Shown: positions 1-10,074, counted from the first letter of the stretch. The stretch is 64,000 nucleotides of DNA from Zizania palustris (GCA_019279435.1 JAAALK010000286.1:23145931-23209930), one strand, 5' to 3'. Notes: a model not told the origin generated them from the sequence alone. Program-made: numbers and translations.

Positions 1-1393
1 GTTTCAGAATACTGTCAGTTCTTACTTTGAATATTTAATGTTTGACTAACAATTACATCATCAAATTATATAGTATAAAAATTATATAATTAGATTCGTA
101 ATCCAAAGTATTATAATAATATCCTATAGTTAGAGTTGCTTGATTTAATATTGATTTGAAATTATTAGTCAAAATGCAGGATCAGAACACTGACAAAACA
201 TGATCAGAACACACATGCTCTCCTAGAAGAATCATTCTAAAGAAAACCCTGAAGGAGAGGCATACATCGACAATTAATCTGGGTAATATCATGACACCAA
301 AAGGATAAAAGGCCGTTTCTACAATACTACTACGCAGGGTAAGTCCGGACAGAAGGATCAAAACACAAAACACACATTATTTGTTATAAATTGGCCGTGG
401 TCCATTTCATAAATTTTAAAAGATATGTATATGAATAGACACATATTACTTAGCTAATAGAATATAACCCACTTATAAGATAGAGTCTTCTCTATTTTCT
501 AAATAGAGAGCTTATGATAGATTGTCCAAAGTTACACCTGAATCTATTTGTGTATTTTTTTCGTGACTTATGACTACCGCGTAGTGGCAAAATAATACCA
601 AATCAACCCACCTTTTTTTTACTTTCATACACACATTATTTACCTTTTTTACTTTCATACACACATTATTTGTATCTAAATGCAATATTTTAATGTGACT
701 AAAATTTTAACTGAAATTTAAATAGTCATTTGATTGCCAGATTAATATTTTTTGTCCTGTATTTTTGGCCCAATTTATATGAGATAAATTCTGACATTTA
801 TTAATAATAATCAAGCAAATCAATTATGGTCAATGTCATGGTTGTATATAAAAAGGTCTGAAGATGTCTACCCTAAATCATGTGCTTTTATCTTCCATTC
901 TCTCTTTCTCTATCTTTACTCTACTGTTCTAAACTTGTAATATCAAGACTTCGTTAGCCTTTTAAGAACACCTCCATAGGGTGGCAATTAGGTTTCTACA
1001 CAACGCTTATACATGACTGCTCGTGTAAACTTTAACAGAAACTACATGATGCCTACTGCTTCTTCCGTTGTTATATAAGTAATTCACAAGTTTTTGGTAT
1101 CACGATTTTTTAAGTATTTGAAATGACCATTAATGTTTCTTTATGTATCATCATTCATCTATCAGATTTTCCTCCTAATAAAATCTGAAATTAAAATAAT
1201 GCAAATGTGTCTAACAGTATCTATCACGATTTACATAGCAGGTGTTTGTCGGAGGCGTTCATTGGCAAAGCAAATACCAGGAGAATGATAGATACATCCA
1301 ACTCCTGCCGTATAATTTTGAAGTAAACTTGACAGATCAAGTAACACCTTGAGGAAATAAATGAGCACTGCTCCTTCAGAACCACGGCTACCA
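1..1393. other. AT-rich intergenic sequence, no gene seen
   Basis: No convincing coding region. A direct duplication of about 30 bp lies at 611-641 and 643-671 (shared core actttcatacacacattatt). A TATA-like run (tatataaaaa, 845-854) is followed by a CT-rich stretch, which could be a promoter remnant, but nothing recognisable follows it. The right end is the 3' flank of the minus-strand zinc-finger gene. Confidence 0.5.
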
Positions 1394-1875
1394 TCAGATT
1401 TTGGTGATCTTGTCAGCTTTCAAAAGAGGATTCTGTTTGGCTATCTGCTCCCTCCCAGCCTGCCTGTAATCAAATGTGCATTTGTGTGAATAGCATAACG
1501 GTGCACTGAACAGAAGGCATCTCCGCAGCTGCACTTGAATCCTGTCAATCCAACCTTCTTCTGGCATGGTAAGCAACGGTTACTGGGTGGCTTTGGTGCA
1601 TCCTCCTGCACTGCACACTTACCATCTGCGACTGAAGCAAATCCTTCATCTGTGACTTCAGCTACGGAAGGTGGGGAAGATAATGGCACAAGAGAGTTCT
1701 TCTCCACGAGAGAGGCCACTGTCCTGGCTTTAAGGATGTCCCTGTAACACTTTGAGCACATGTTTTCTGTTATCCGACTGCCAAAGAAGCCACAGTTATT
1801 AATGCAGAATACAGGGGCCTCAGTTGTGTGGACTCCAGTCTCCCCTGCCTCTTTTTTCCAGCTCTCTTGTGCCAT
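1394..1875 (-). pseudogene. A20/AN1 zinc-finger stress-associated protein, frameshifted in the AN1 finger
   Basis: Plant SAP proteins carry an N-terminal A20 and a C-terminal AN1 zinc finger and act in stress signalling, often through ubiquitin binding or ligase activity. Translating from the ATG at 1875-1873 (start MAQESW), the A20 finger is complete: Cys24, Cys28, Cys40 and Cys43 with spacing C-x3-C-x11-C-x2-C. The AN1 finger begins correctly with Cys101, Cys104, Cys115, Cys117, Cys122 and His125, but the frame then runs to an early stop at 1441. The expected tail, with the last His and Cys ligands (HKCTFDY) and ending KADKITKI, is intact in the next frame and stops at 1394-1396. A one-base deletion near 1490-1495 explains both. 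The coding exon is intronless, as usual for SAPs, and AG at 1891-1892 looks like the acceptor of a 5'-UTR intron, so I start at MAQ rather than at an upstream in-frame ATG. It is either a recent pseudogene or an assembly indel. Confidence 0.8.
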
Positions 1876-1890
1876 TGTAACGAACACCAA

Positions 1891-3263
1891 CTGCACCTTC
1901 ATTAGAAATAATAAATAACCATTAATCAATAAACTTCAAAACAAATCAACATGGCACTTGCACAAAAATGTAGAAGTTAGTCGGAGCTAGGTAAGAGTCA
2001 GATTTCATCAAACCATCAGAAGGAACTTATTCTCAACTGTGGCGAGTAACATTATCACATGACATAATTGACAGAGTAGCAGACCATAAATGACAAGACA
2101 ACATTCCAACCAACAGAACAAACTTAGTTGGTTGTACCTGCCGATAAGGTTCAAGGTCATAAAGAAATAGTGTTCATAAAACTCAATTGCATCTGATCAA
2201 TCAGAGCGATAACACAATAGGAAGTGTCCTGGCCATGACAAGAAATCATCCCAACCTACAACACAAATTTAGTAGTCCATTCCTATCGTTGGGATCATAT
2301 GTCACAGGAACTCACTGAATACCAAACAAGCATCACATTTATGGATAGAGAACCACCACTTAGTAGTTAGCACATGTGTAAGATCAAACCTTGACAGTCG
2401 ACACAGACTGGTTGATCACCATTTACCTGATTGGGCTACTCCCATTTTCAAAAGCTATTCCTTGGTGATATAAATACTGACTGAGAAAAAATCATACATA
2501 AATGTGGAGAGAAATATTGCCTGAAAGGTGAAAGAACACACACCAAACCCAAAAGAGGGAGATAATGTGCATGTTTGCCATCGGTTGAGTGTGGGAGAAG
2601 CCTAGCAGAACAGAGAAATACAATCACGGTGAGCTAAACCAAAGCTAAGAAATATAATCATATTTTCAAATTAAGTTGGTACAGTGTATTATCATTTCAA
2701 TATTCCTATGAAGAAACCTTATGCAATCACCAATTTCCATGTTCATTGACGGCAACACGCCAACACCATTGTGAATTTTGATGCTTATATCACAAAATAC
2801 AATGCAATTGCTTTCGCCATCGTCCCAATATCTCCCGGGTAAACGACAAGAAACTTCAACAATATCATGTCCACGGAAGTGAAACCCGCAAGGGTTCTGC
2901 CAGCTAAACGCAACTTGCTATACTGGTGAAGAAATGCGTGCAGTCAAGGCCGGGAAGAAGTCCCCCATCTGAAAACTAATCTCTTCCCAGTAAATGTTAT
3001 GCTCTTGTTTTCGGTAACAAAAGTCAAAGGCAATCATCCCCCATAAGTGGCACCAAAATCAGACACGCGAATCCCTTCTAGACATAGAGCACGCCAATCT
3101 ACTGATCTACCAGGAAAACCAATCCTAAATCGACCGCAGCCAGGACTACGCGTCGAACAAATCCAACCAAGCCCAAAATTTCTATTAAAACAAAACATGA
3201 ACAGACCAACCACTAATTAAATTTCCGCGACCAATCGCATGCGAAACTCAGATCGAGCCTTAC
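1891..3263 (-). other. Probable 5'-UTR intron of the A20/AN1 gene
   Basis: On the minus strand a GTAAGG donor (3263-3258) and a TGCAG acceptor (1895-1891) bracket about 1.37 kb without coding potential. The acceptor lies 15 bases before the ATG. Long 5'-UTR introns are common in plant SAP genes. The upstream piece, about 3264-3397, is GA-rich on the minus strand and would be the first non-coding exon. The junctions are inferred from splice signals only, and an alternative donor near 2145 (CAG/GTACAAC) exists. Confidence 0.5.
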
Positions 3264-3397
3264 TGTGAGGATTCGCCGGAGGTTCTATCGATCGGATCTG
3301 CGAAACAGCCGATGGACCGCAAGGACCTCTCTAGTCTCCTCTCTCCTCTCCTCCCCTCCCCCACCAGTTCTTCCCGGAGAGAATGGAGTTTTCATTT

Positions 3398-3518
3398 GGG
3401 TTAATAGCTTTTATGCTACCGTTATTTTTCCAAACGCCAAAAATACCACTACTATTCATCTAATAGCCTACATGCCATTATTATTACAAATTCACTCCGA
3501 AATGCCATTTGGACCCAC
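3398..3518 (+). repeat. Left terminal inverted repeat of the MULE
   Basis: Begins GGGTTAATAGC and ends near GCCATTTGGACCC. It pairs with the reverse complement of 4283-4404, with small indels in the AT-rich middle. Confidence 0.85.
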
Positions 3519-3860
3519 CCGCAGAGCACTGTTTTTCGCAAATACCCATATTACCCCGCACTGTTCATCTTCTTCCTCACGCAGCCCCTTTGTCCTCCCC
3601 CACCGGCCCGAGCTCCCGCACAGATCCACCGTCGTCGGCCTCGCGCAGCCGGCCCCGAGCCCCAACGCCCCTCCACCCGCCGACCGTGAGCGTCGCTCCG
3701 CCACTGTTCCATCTTCCTCGCACAACCTCTCTGTCGGCACTGAGCTCCTTCGCCACTGGCCCCGAGCTGCTCCCGTGCAGATTCGTCGCCGACCTCGAGG
3801 CCCTCTGCCCCGGCCTCGCGTGGCCGGCCCTGAGCCCCAGCACCCTTCCGCCCGCCGGCC

Positions 3861-4148
3861 GTGAGCGCCGCTGCACCACAGCAAGAGCCCGGACGGAGGA
3901 TCAAGGGGTCATGCGCCGGGGAGGGGTTTGGCTACGGCGGCGGAGGGGGAGGAGGAGGAACCGGCCGCGGTGGCCACACTGGTGGTTTTGACTGGGATGG
4001 CGGGCAGGGCGGACACGCTGGAGATCACGGCGGCTGGGGAGCCGGCGGCGGGGAGTTCCGAGGCAGCAACCACGGCTGGAACGCGCGCGGCGGATTCCAC
4101 GGCGGCGGTGAGAGCCACCGGCCACAGCGCGGCGGCGATGACAACTGA
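3861..4148 (+). CDS. Glycine-rich open frame inside the MULE, function unknown
   Basis: A 95-codon frame begins MSAAAPQQEPG and is rich in Gly, His, Trp and Arg, with runs such as GGGGGGGTGRGG and repeated HGG/GGW units. It resembles generic plant glycine-rich proteins, but the composition is also what very GC-rich DNA gives by chance, and other frames over the same DNA are open too. It may be a host-gene piece captured by the MULE. Nothing identifies a source gene, so I give no function. Confidence 0.25.
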   Translation: MSAAAPQQEPGRRIKGSCAGEGFGYGGGGGGGGTGRGGHTGGFDWDGGQGGHAGDHGGWGAGGGEFRGSNHGWNARGGFHGGGESHRPQRGGDDN

Positions 4149-4282
4149 ATCGCTGGGCATACGCCTGTGGCAAATACGGCATCAGTATTCAGCGCTACTT
4201 CAGCAGCCGGAGCTCGATCACAGGGGTGGTTGAGGGAAGAAGAAGGGCAAAGTGGGCAATACGAAAAATCAGACACCCTGTA

Positions 4283-4404
4283 GGTGGGCCTAATGGCATA
4301 TAGGAATCAATTGTAAAATTGTAATGGCATGTAGGCTATTAGACGAATAGTAATGGTATTTTTGGCGTTTGGGAAAATAACGGTGGCACAGAAGCTATTA
4401 ACCC
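4283..4404 (-). repeat. Right terminal inverted repeat of the MULE
   Basis: Reverse complement of the left TIR. The outer 60 bases match best, while the inner part (around 4290-4320) has diverged. Confidence 0.85.
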
Positions 4405-5314
4405 TTTTCCTTTCTACTTTTCGCTTTCGCCTTTTTTTCCCTTTGGTTATAAAAGGCCAGGCATTTCCGCATTTCGTCGACAACTTTTAACTTCGATTTT
4501 TTAATCAGCAGATTAAATTTGATTCGGTGATTAGAGGGTTGTTAAGTCGGATTAAACTAGAGGCTTTTGAGCTTAAGATTTCAATTTTCAAGCACCACGA
4601 ATATAGCTAGTAATAAGAAATATTATTATTAATTTTTCAATATATGTTTATTTCTAGATTTTATAGCAACTTAATTTTATTTTTAGATTTTATAGCAACT
4701 TAATTTATAGATTTTCAGAGTGGAAATGATAAAGTGACGCCTTAGAATTGCTTTTCTACGACGACAAAAAAAGTTTTATCCTCTAGCATCCTTGTATTAA
4801 AACAAAAATTTATAGATTTTAATATTTCTATTCATATCAATTCTATCATCAAAATTATAAGTAAACATTATCAATAATATTTTAAATATTTTTACTTTAA
4901 AATTAAAGTATAAAATTTATCTTTTCAGTTTCAACGGGTCAAATCAGGTGGGGGCGGATGCTTCTAGAGCCTATTCAACACGAGGGCGACTTGGGCTCCA
5001 CCTGCAATGCCACGTGGACCCCGCTAAAGCTGCATGATTGAGTCTGCAGGTCTGGCCCGTCTGTCATGAACACTAGTATAAAAACGGAGAACAGAAATGG
5101 AGAGAATTATAGGCATCGTAGAAAAACAGACCGACGATAGTTTGTTGGTTAACCGGTCGGACCCGGTTCATTAGTTGGACCGTTGTGTTTTTACTTATTA
5201 ATATTATATTTGTTTTATATAATAGAAGTTAATTAGAAATATGTATTTTTGGATATTAAAAATACAATTTTATACCTAAGATTATAATTATATCACAACA
5301 TCATATATTAGAAC
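4405..5314. other. AT-rich intergenic sequence
   Basis: No gene recognised. It holds a TATA-like motif at about 4446-4455 (ttataaaagg), a short direct duplication near 4655-4710 (agattttatagcaacttaat twice) and another TATA-like motif at 5077-5084 (tataaaaa) with no reading frame behind it. The right end, aac at 5312-5314, is one copy of the CACTA target duplication. Confidence 0.5.
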
Positions 5315-5339
5315 CACTACAACAAAACAGAACATTTTC

Positions 5340-5545
5340 GTCGGCCAATTTAACTTCCGTTGGCTTTCCGAAAAGCCGACGGAAGTTAAATAACTTCCGT
5401 CGGCCTTAACTTAACTTCCGTCGGCTTCTCACAGTGGCCACGGAAGTTAGCAGGGGATTTTTCCGCGGCCGATCGGACCTCCTAACTTCCGTCGGCCAGC
5501 ATTAAAGTTGACGGTGGCTTTAATGCTGGCCGACGGAAGTTAGGG
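5340..5545. repeat. Left subterminal repeats of the CACTA element
   Basis: About seven full or partial copies of AACTTCCGTCGGC occur in direct and inverted orientation, for example + at 5391, 5411 and 5483 and - at 5373 and 5527. Some pairs form near-perfect palindromes. In En/Spm the subterminal repeats bind TNPA, and these are the equivalent candidates. Confidence 0.85.
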
Positions 5546-5559
5546 GGTTTTTCCCCAAC

Positions 5560-5810
5560 CGCGCGCGCGTACAGGGAGACCTAACTCCCTGTACGCGCAC
5601 ACCCGCCCCCGCCTCCCCGCGCCCAGCCCGCGCCGCCGCCACCGCCCGCCTCCGACCCGCGCCACCGCTCCGGCCGCCGGCCGCCCGCCGCCTCCCGCCG
5701 CCCCGGCCACCGGCCACCGGCCCACGCGTGCCGCCCGCCGTCTGTCGCCTGCCGACCACTACCATCCGTCATCGCCCGCCGACCGTCGCCGTCCGCCAAG
5801 TAATTTTTAC
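5560..5810. other. GC-rich block after the left subterminal repeats
   Basis: A run of CCGCC/CGCCG triplets and short direct repeats, extremely rich in CpG, followed by a possible splice donor (AA/GTAATT near 5799). GC-rich first exons or leaders are common at this place in CACTA elements. Open frames here are compositional and I do not call a protein. Confidence 0.4.
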
Positions 5811-6326
5811 CCCTCACTTGCATTGTGATTGAATAGTTTGTTACTTTGTGAATTGTATTGTGAATTGTGAATATTTGGTGTGAATTGAGTTAAATTGTGA
5901 ATATGCTTGCCGAATGTTTCGGTCTGATACTCAACGAACAATTATTTTTGCTAGTACCTATCGGAATACAATTTTGTCGTAGTGGCACTTAAATTTTGAT
6001 CGAGATTGATAGTATGATAGACACTTAAATTTTGTCGTAGTATGTGATAAAATGAATAATTGATTCAATTGCTAGTGCATGTCAAGTGAAAATTGATTCA
6101 TTACGTTGACTATTTATGCTATTACAAGTGTTTCGTTTGCGATGTTTTATTATATATGCTATTAATTAAATTCTTGTATTAATTTTTGGTTTGTTGATGA
6201 TTTCATTACGGTGATTAGTATTACATATATATATACTTTATTATATATATTTTTTTCGTATGCAATTTTTTATTTGACAACAACGTAGATAGTGTAACGA
6301 AACCTATGCGTCACCCGTTTCGGACC

Positions 6327-6372
6327 AACATGTCTCACACGTGTCATGCGTGTGAGATGTGTAGGTCCGGAA
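6327..6372. repeat. Short inverted repeat in the CACTA 5' region
   Basis: GGACCAACATGTCTCACACG on the left pairs with CGTGTGAGATGTGTAGGTCC on the right, leaving a loop of about six bases. It lies just left of a much larger hairpin. Confidence 0.7.
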
Positions 6373-6392
6373 TTGTCCCTTTTTGGACAGCC

Positions 6393-6592
6393 TCAGAGTG
6401 GGCGACAGAGCGTGGTTTTATGATGAGTCATGAGTCCGAATGAGATTTCAGTAACATAACTTTGTTGTTCTCCATTGCACCACTATCAGGCGTGCAATTG
6501 GAGAACAGCGGGGTTATGCTGCTGAAATTTCGTTCGGACTCATGGCTCGTCATAAATACCACGTTTTGTCGGTCACTCTTGGGTGGGTTTAG
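6393..6592. repeat. Large imperfect hairpin (arms about 90 bp)
   Basis: The left arm (about 6393-6483) and right arm (about 6489-6592) are reverse complements at roughly 80% by eye, with an almost exact core ATGAGTCCGAA / TTCGGACTCAT, and only a few bases of loop around actatcagg. It ends about 80 bases before the likely ATG of the transposase-associated exon (6670), so it would lie in the leader or promoter of that gene. Confidence 0.75.
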
Positions 6593-6669
6593 GACCTATC
6601 TTTTCCTATAGACATAGGCATGTGGTACTTATGATGCATTCTCGATTGAATGAATGTTTTGCCTATAGA

Positions 6670-8251
6670 ATGGCTGAGGACGACCGACGGTGGATGTATA
6701 GTGGTTGGATGAAAAGTGGAGCTCACACGAGGGAGTGGGTAATCAACGCTGAGAAATTTGTTGATCGTGCATTCGCTTTGACAACAAACACTGGCGCGAG
6801 GTGCCCATGCATGAAGTGCAGAAATTCTCGTTGGCAAGGCAAGAGGACGTTATCATTGCATATTTGCAAATATGGTTTCGTGCCAGGTTATGAAGTTTGG
6901 CATATTGACAAGTACTTGTTTTCATACATGCATATGCAATATACTTCATATTACATGTTTTTTCATATGTACAAACCTTCTTTACTAATAAATGCTTGTT
7001 TGTGTTTATTTTGAACAGGATGTCGAAAAAGGTGAGGAGTGTCACGAGGAAGCTCTTCCGCTTGGGGAGTTCATCGGCGAGTACTCCGGTGAGTACACCG
7101 ACGAGTCAGGAGGACACCCTATTCCAAGGTAGTTCCTCTTCTTCAAACAGACGTCGTCAAGAGCAGCTCCTGAGATGCATAGATCCGACATTAATTGGTC
7201 GGCCTATTGCATTTCAACTAGATGATGAGGTAACTTTCAGATTGTTTTTTATGCCAGTTATAAACTATTACTAATTGTTTCAATACTGTTTTGTAGGAGG
7301 AAGAACACTTGGAGAGTGCGGGTCACGAGGATCATCCGGTGGGTGGGGGGCAGGAGGGGGATGTCCCAGAGTGTGCGGCACAGAGGGATGACCCAGAGGG
7401 TGTGGGGCAGGGGGATGACCCGGAGGGTGCGGGGCAGGGGGATGTCCCGGATGGTGCGGGTTAGGAGGAGGGGGCTGAGGCTTCCAAGGCATCAGTATCT
7501 TTTAGGACGAGTCACCTGGTCGCCCCACTAGTAGTCTCTTCCGGTGGAGCTAAGATCGAGATTACACCTGTAGGTGACGGGTAAGTGTAATACTCCTCTG
7601 TTGTTTTGCTTATTTTTTTCAAAAAATTTCTTTCACTAAACTGACTTTATTTATTATGTATTTCTAGATCTTGGATTGACTCTCGATTTGACGGCACTTC
7701 GAGGGTCAGGCAGGTTAACCAGATATTGGGTAACCTGTGTCGTCTGCACTACCCAGGGGTGCTGACAATGCTGACCGGTGAGCGGGTTCTATGCTAGACA
7801 TGGGACCAGTACCGGTTTGCTCCTGACGGGCGCCACGGAACTGCTCAGGGGGCGGTGTCTCATGACTTCTGGGTATGCATGTGTTTTTTCAATCTTCTTT
7901 TAGGCTTTTCGAGTTACAACACTTTACTAATCATGACTTTTGCAGTTACGCTTTGCTTGCCAGAAGTCGGCAATCACCATAACCATGCCCTTCAAGTCTT
8001 CAACAACAATGCACATAAGGTGGTGAAGGACGCCATTTCGTATGCCCGCATTCAAGCGAACAATTCTTACTACAAGGAGAAGCTAGGGCAACGAATGAGC
8101 AAGGCGACGGGCGCATCGTCAATCTATTTGACTGAAGAATAATACCGTTCGGTAAACAATTCTAACTTTTTAAATCTTCGATTGTTGAGATTTGTTGTCA
8201 TATAATACAAATAGCATCTCTGTTCAGGTGAGGATTCTGTGGTTTGCAAAC
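6670..8251 (+). pseudogene. CACTA transposase-associated domain joined to a TNPA-like protein, 5' part
   Basis: From the ATG at 6670 the first exon encodes the plant transposase-associated domain: WMYSGWMKSG, then C-P-C-MKC, then an HICKYGF/PGYEVW segment. This domain normally starts TNP2/TNPD. A probable intron (donor about 6912, acceptor TTTTGAACAG at 7018) leads straight into a basic, Ser-rich TNPA-like part (MSKKVRSVTRK), then an acidic Gly/Gln/Asp repeat region (7310-7465), then the conserved DQYRFAPDGRHG and KLGQRMSKATG motifs of Ptta/En/Spm proteins. Other introns: about 7229-7296, 7580-7667, 7873-7945 and 8152-8228. In-frame stops occur in the acidic region, before WDQYRFAPDG and just after LTEE at 8140, and one exon needs a frame change. 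Copia-1 interrupts the next exon after ILWFAN at 8251; the remainder lies at 38197. Confidence 0.7.
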
Positions 8252-10060
8252 TAAGAAACCAAGGGTTGGTTTCGGAGTCTGTGATGAGTGATTGACAGAT
8301 TTTACCCTATGATTCGAAGGGGTCCCTCCGAAGGGGTTCCGAGGTTGGTTCTCCAAAGATGTTCGGAGGCTGTTTCACCGAAGGGTTCGGTGGGTTTGGT
8401 TGTTGCAGCTGTTGCAGTGGAGTGTGCCTGTCGGAGGGGTCCAATAGTACACGATGATTGGCTGTACCGAAGGTCTCGGTACTTTGGGCGGTACACCGGA
8501 GTGTGTGCCGAAGGTTGTTTACCCGGAGAGGTCTCCGAAGTACTGGATACACTTGTCTGCTTGTCTGTGGTGCGCAGGGGACTTCGGAGGTGATGGACGG
8601 TTCGTAGCAAGTGAACCTGGGTCAAGTGGGAGGCTTGATGCCAGGGGAGCTGGGAGCTCCGTTACGGAGGCTGCGAAGGGGTCGAGGTCGGACCACGGGT
8701 CGAGGTGCGCCAGGAGAAGGCAGTAAGTGCGGAGCGTGGCTCCGGGTGAAGGTACTCCGAGATGAAGTCCTCGGAGGCGAGGCACTTCGAAGGGTACTCC
8801 GAAAAGAGTGACTTCGGATTATGGTGGATCAAGTCCTCAACAGAGGCAAGGTGTTCGAAGTGTGCTCCGGAGGGAGACACTCGAAGGTATACCCGACGAA
8901 GGTCTCAGAAGTCGAGGTGCATCGAAGGCATGGTCCGGGTGAGGCTAGTCGAGGAGTGTGCTCGGGGAGAGACACTGCGACGAAGTGCTCATGGAATGCT
9001 TCATGCGGAGGCCTTGGACGAAGGAGGGACTTCGAAGGGTGGTACTCCAAAGGTGGGGCTTCGGAGTGAAGCAGGCTTCGGAGCAAGGCTGGCTCCGGAG
9101 TGTGGTTGTCTTGAGGTACTTCGGCCATGCATGGCTTCGGTACACAGACTGATGGAGTTCGAGCTGGGAGAAGCTGCGAAGCCGTGGTGGTCCACTCCGA
9201 AGGTGTTGGTGCGAAGGCCCAAGGGCTTTGACGGCTTCAGCTCAAAACCGTCACTGTATCGAATGATGACTTCGGTGAAGAGAAGGCCGTCAGGCTCAAG
9301 GCTTCTCACCGAAGCTACCACACCCCTCGCGTGCGAAGGGGGGCTTCAGAAGAATCCAAGACTGTAAAGGCTGACAGTGTGTGCTCTGCAAAAAGCTGAC
9401 GCTGTCCCCTCTGCAAAGCTGACAAAAGAAGCCTCCAAATAAAGTAGACTACCTTTTGTACCCCTCTGTTCTGATGAGACAAAACCAATGTAAACCCTCG
9501 AGGTAAAGTAGTCAATTCACATGGGTGAATAGTGGCTATAAATAGTGGAGGCTGGGTAGGTCGCATTAACACTTTGAGCATTCATTGTATAACTCCTGTG
9601 CTTGCCACCACACTCTGTATTCATCCTGTGAGTTTAATTTTTGTGTTCCCTGTTCAAGCATCGAAGTCTTGATTCTATGTGCTTTTAGACCTTCGTAGTA
9701 CGAAGCCCAGCACCAGTTGCTGTCGCTAAGTATTTGGTCGAAGTCCTCAGAGGGTAGTCCACTCTTGCGAAGGGTGAAGTGCGAAGCCTGCTCGAAGCAC
9801 CCTGTGTGCGGAGCCTGCACTGACTTAGCAGAGTTGATTTTTCGGGGTTGTGGGTGGAGCGAAGTCTCCTTGGCCTCGAACTTTTGCTCCTTGTGAAGCC
9901 TATTTCTGGAGCTGTAAAATACCTCCGAACCAGAACTTCGAAGGTTGTGTTCGAAGCCTGTTCCGCAGTAGACTGAATTAAAACAGAAGGCTATTTTTAG
10001 CCTGAAATTTAAAAAAAGCTCCCATTCAGCCCCCCTCTAGTCGCCGTTTCCGGTCCAACA
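8252..10060 (+). repeat. 5' LTR of copia-1
   Basis: Starts TAAGAAACCAAGGG (the other LTR starts TGAGAAACC, so the terminal TG has mutated to TA) and ends GGTCCAACA. A TATA box (tataaata) lies at 9537-9544. The LTR is studded with CGAAG/CTTCG motifs, many forming palindromes such as CTTCGAAG. Compared with the 3' LTR it lacks about 170 bp near 9665-9690, which accounts for most of the length difference. Confidence 0.92.
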
Positions 10061-10062
10061 AT

Positions 10063-10074
10063 TGGTATCAGAGC
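10063..10074 (+). other. Primer binding site of copia-1
   Basis: TGGTATCAGAGC, complementary to the 3' end of plant initiator tRNA-Met, two bases after the 5' LTR. It primes minus-strand DNA synthesis. Confidence 0.9.

Larger units (their letters stand above)
3398..4404. mobile_element. Mutator-like (Pack-MULE-type) non-autonomous element
   Basis: The ends are long inverted repeats of about 120 bp (3398-3518 and 4283-4404) starting GGGTTAATAGCTT. They match over most of their length, including the shared stretch CCAAACGCCAAAAATACCA. The flanks are a 9-bp target duplication with one mismatch: ttttcattt at 3389-3397 and ttttccttt at 4405-4413. Long TIRs plus a 9-bp duplication are diagnostic of Mutator-like elements. 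The interior is very GC-rich and encodes no MURA transposase, so the element is non-autonomous. GC-rich Pack-MULEs that insert near gene 5' ends are well known in grasses, and this one lies directly upstream of the 5' exon of the zinc-finger gene. Confidence 0.85.

Noticed and set aside
5077..5084. TATA-like motif tataaaaa as a gene promoter
   Set aside because: No coding region or transcript-like sequence follows before the CACTA end at 5315; left as a remark only.
5520..5823. Gly/Arg-rich minus-strand frames in the CACTA GC block
   Set aside because: Three frames are open together because of CCG/CGC runs; no family resemblance.
8288..9367. Many overlapping frames in the copia-1 LTRs (also 36206-37278)
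   Set aside because: They arise from the CGAAG-rich repeats, recur in both LTRs, and show no protein family.
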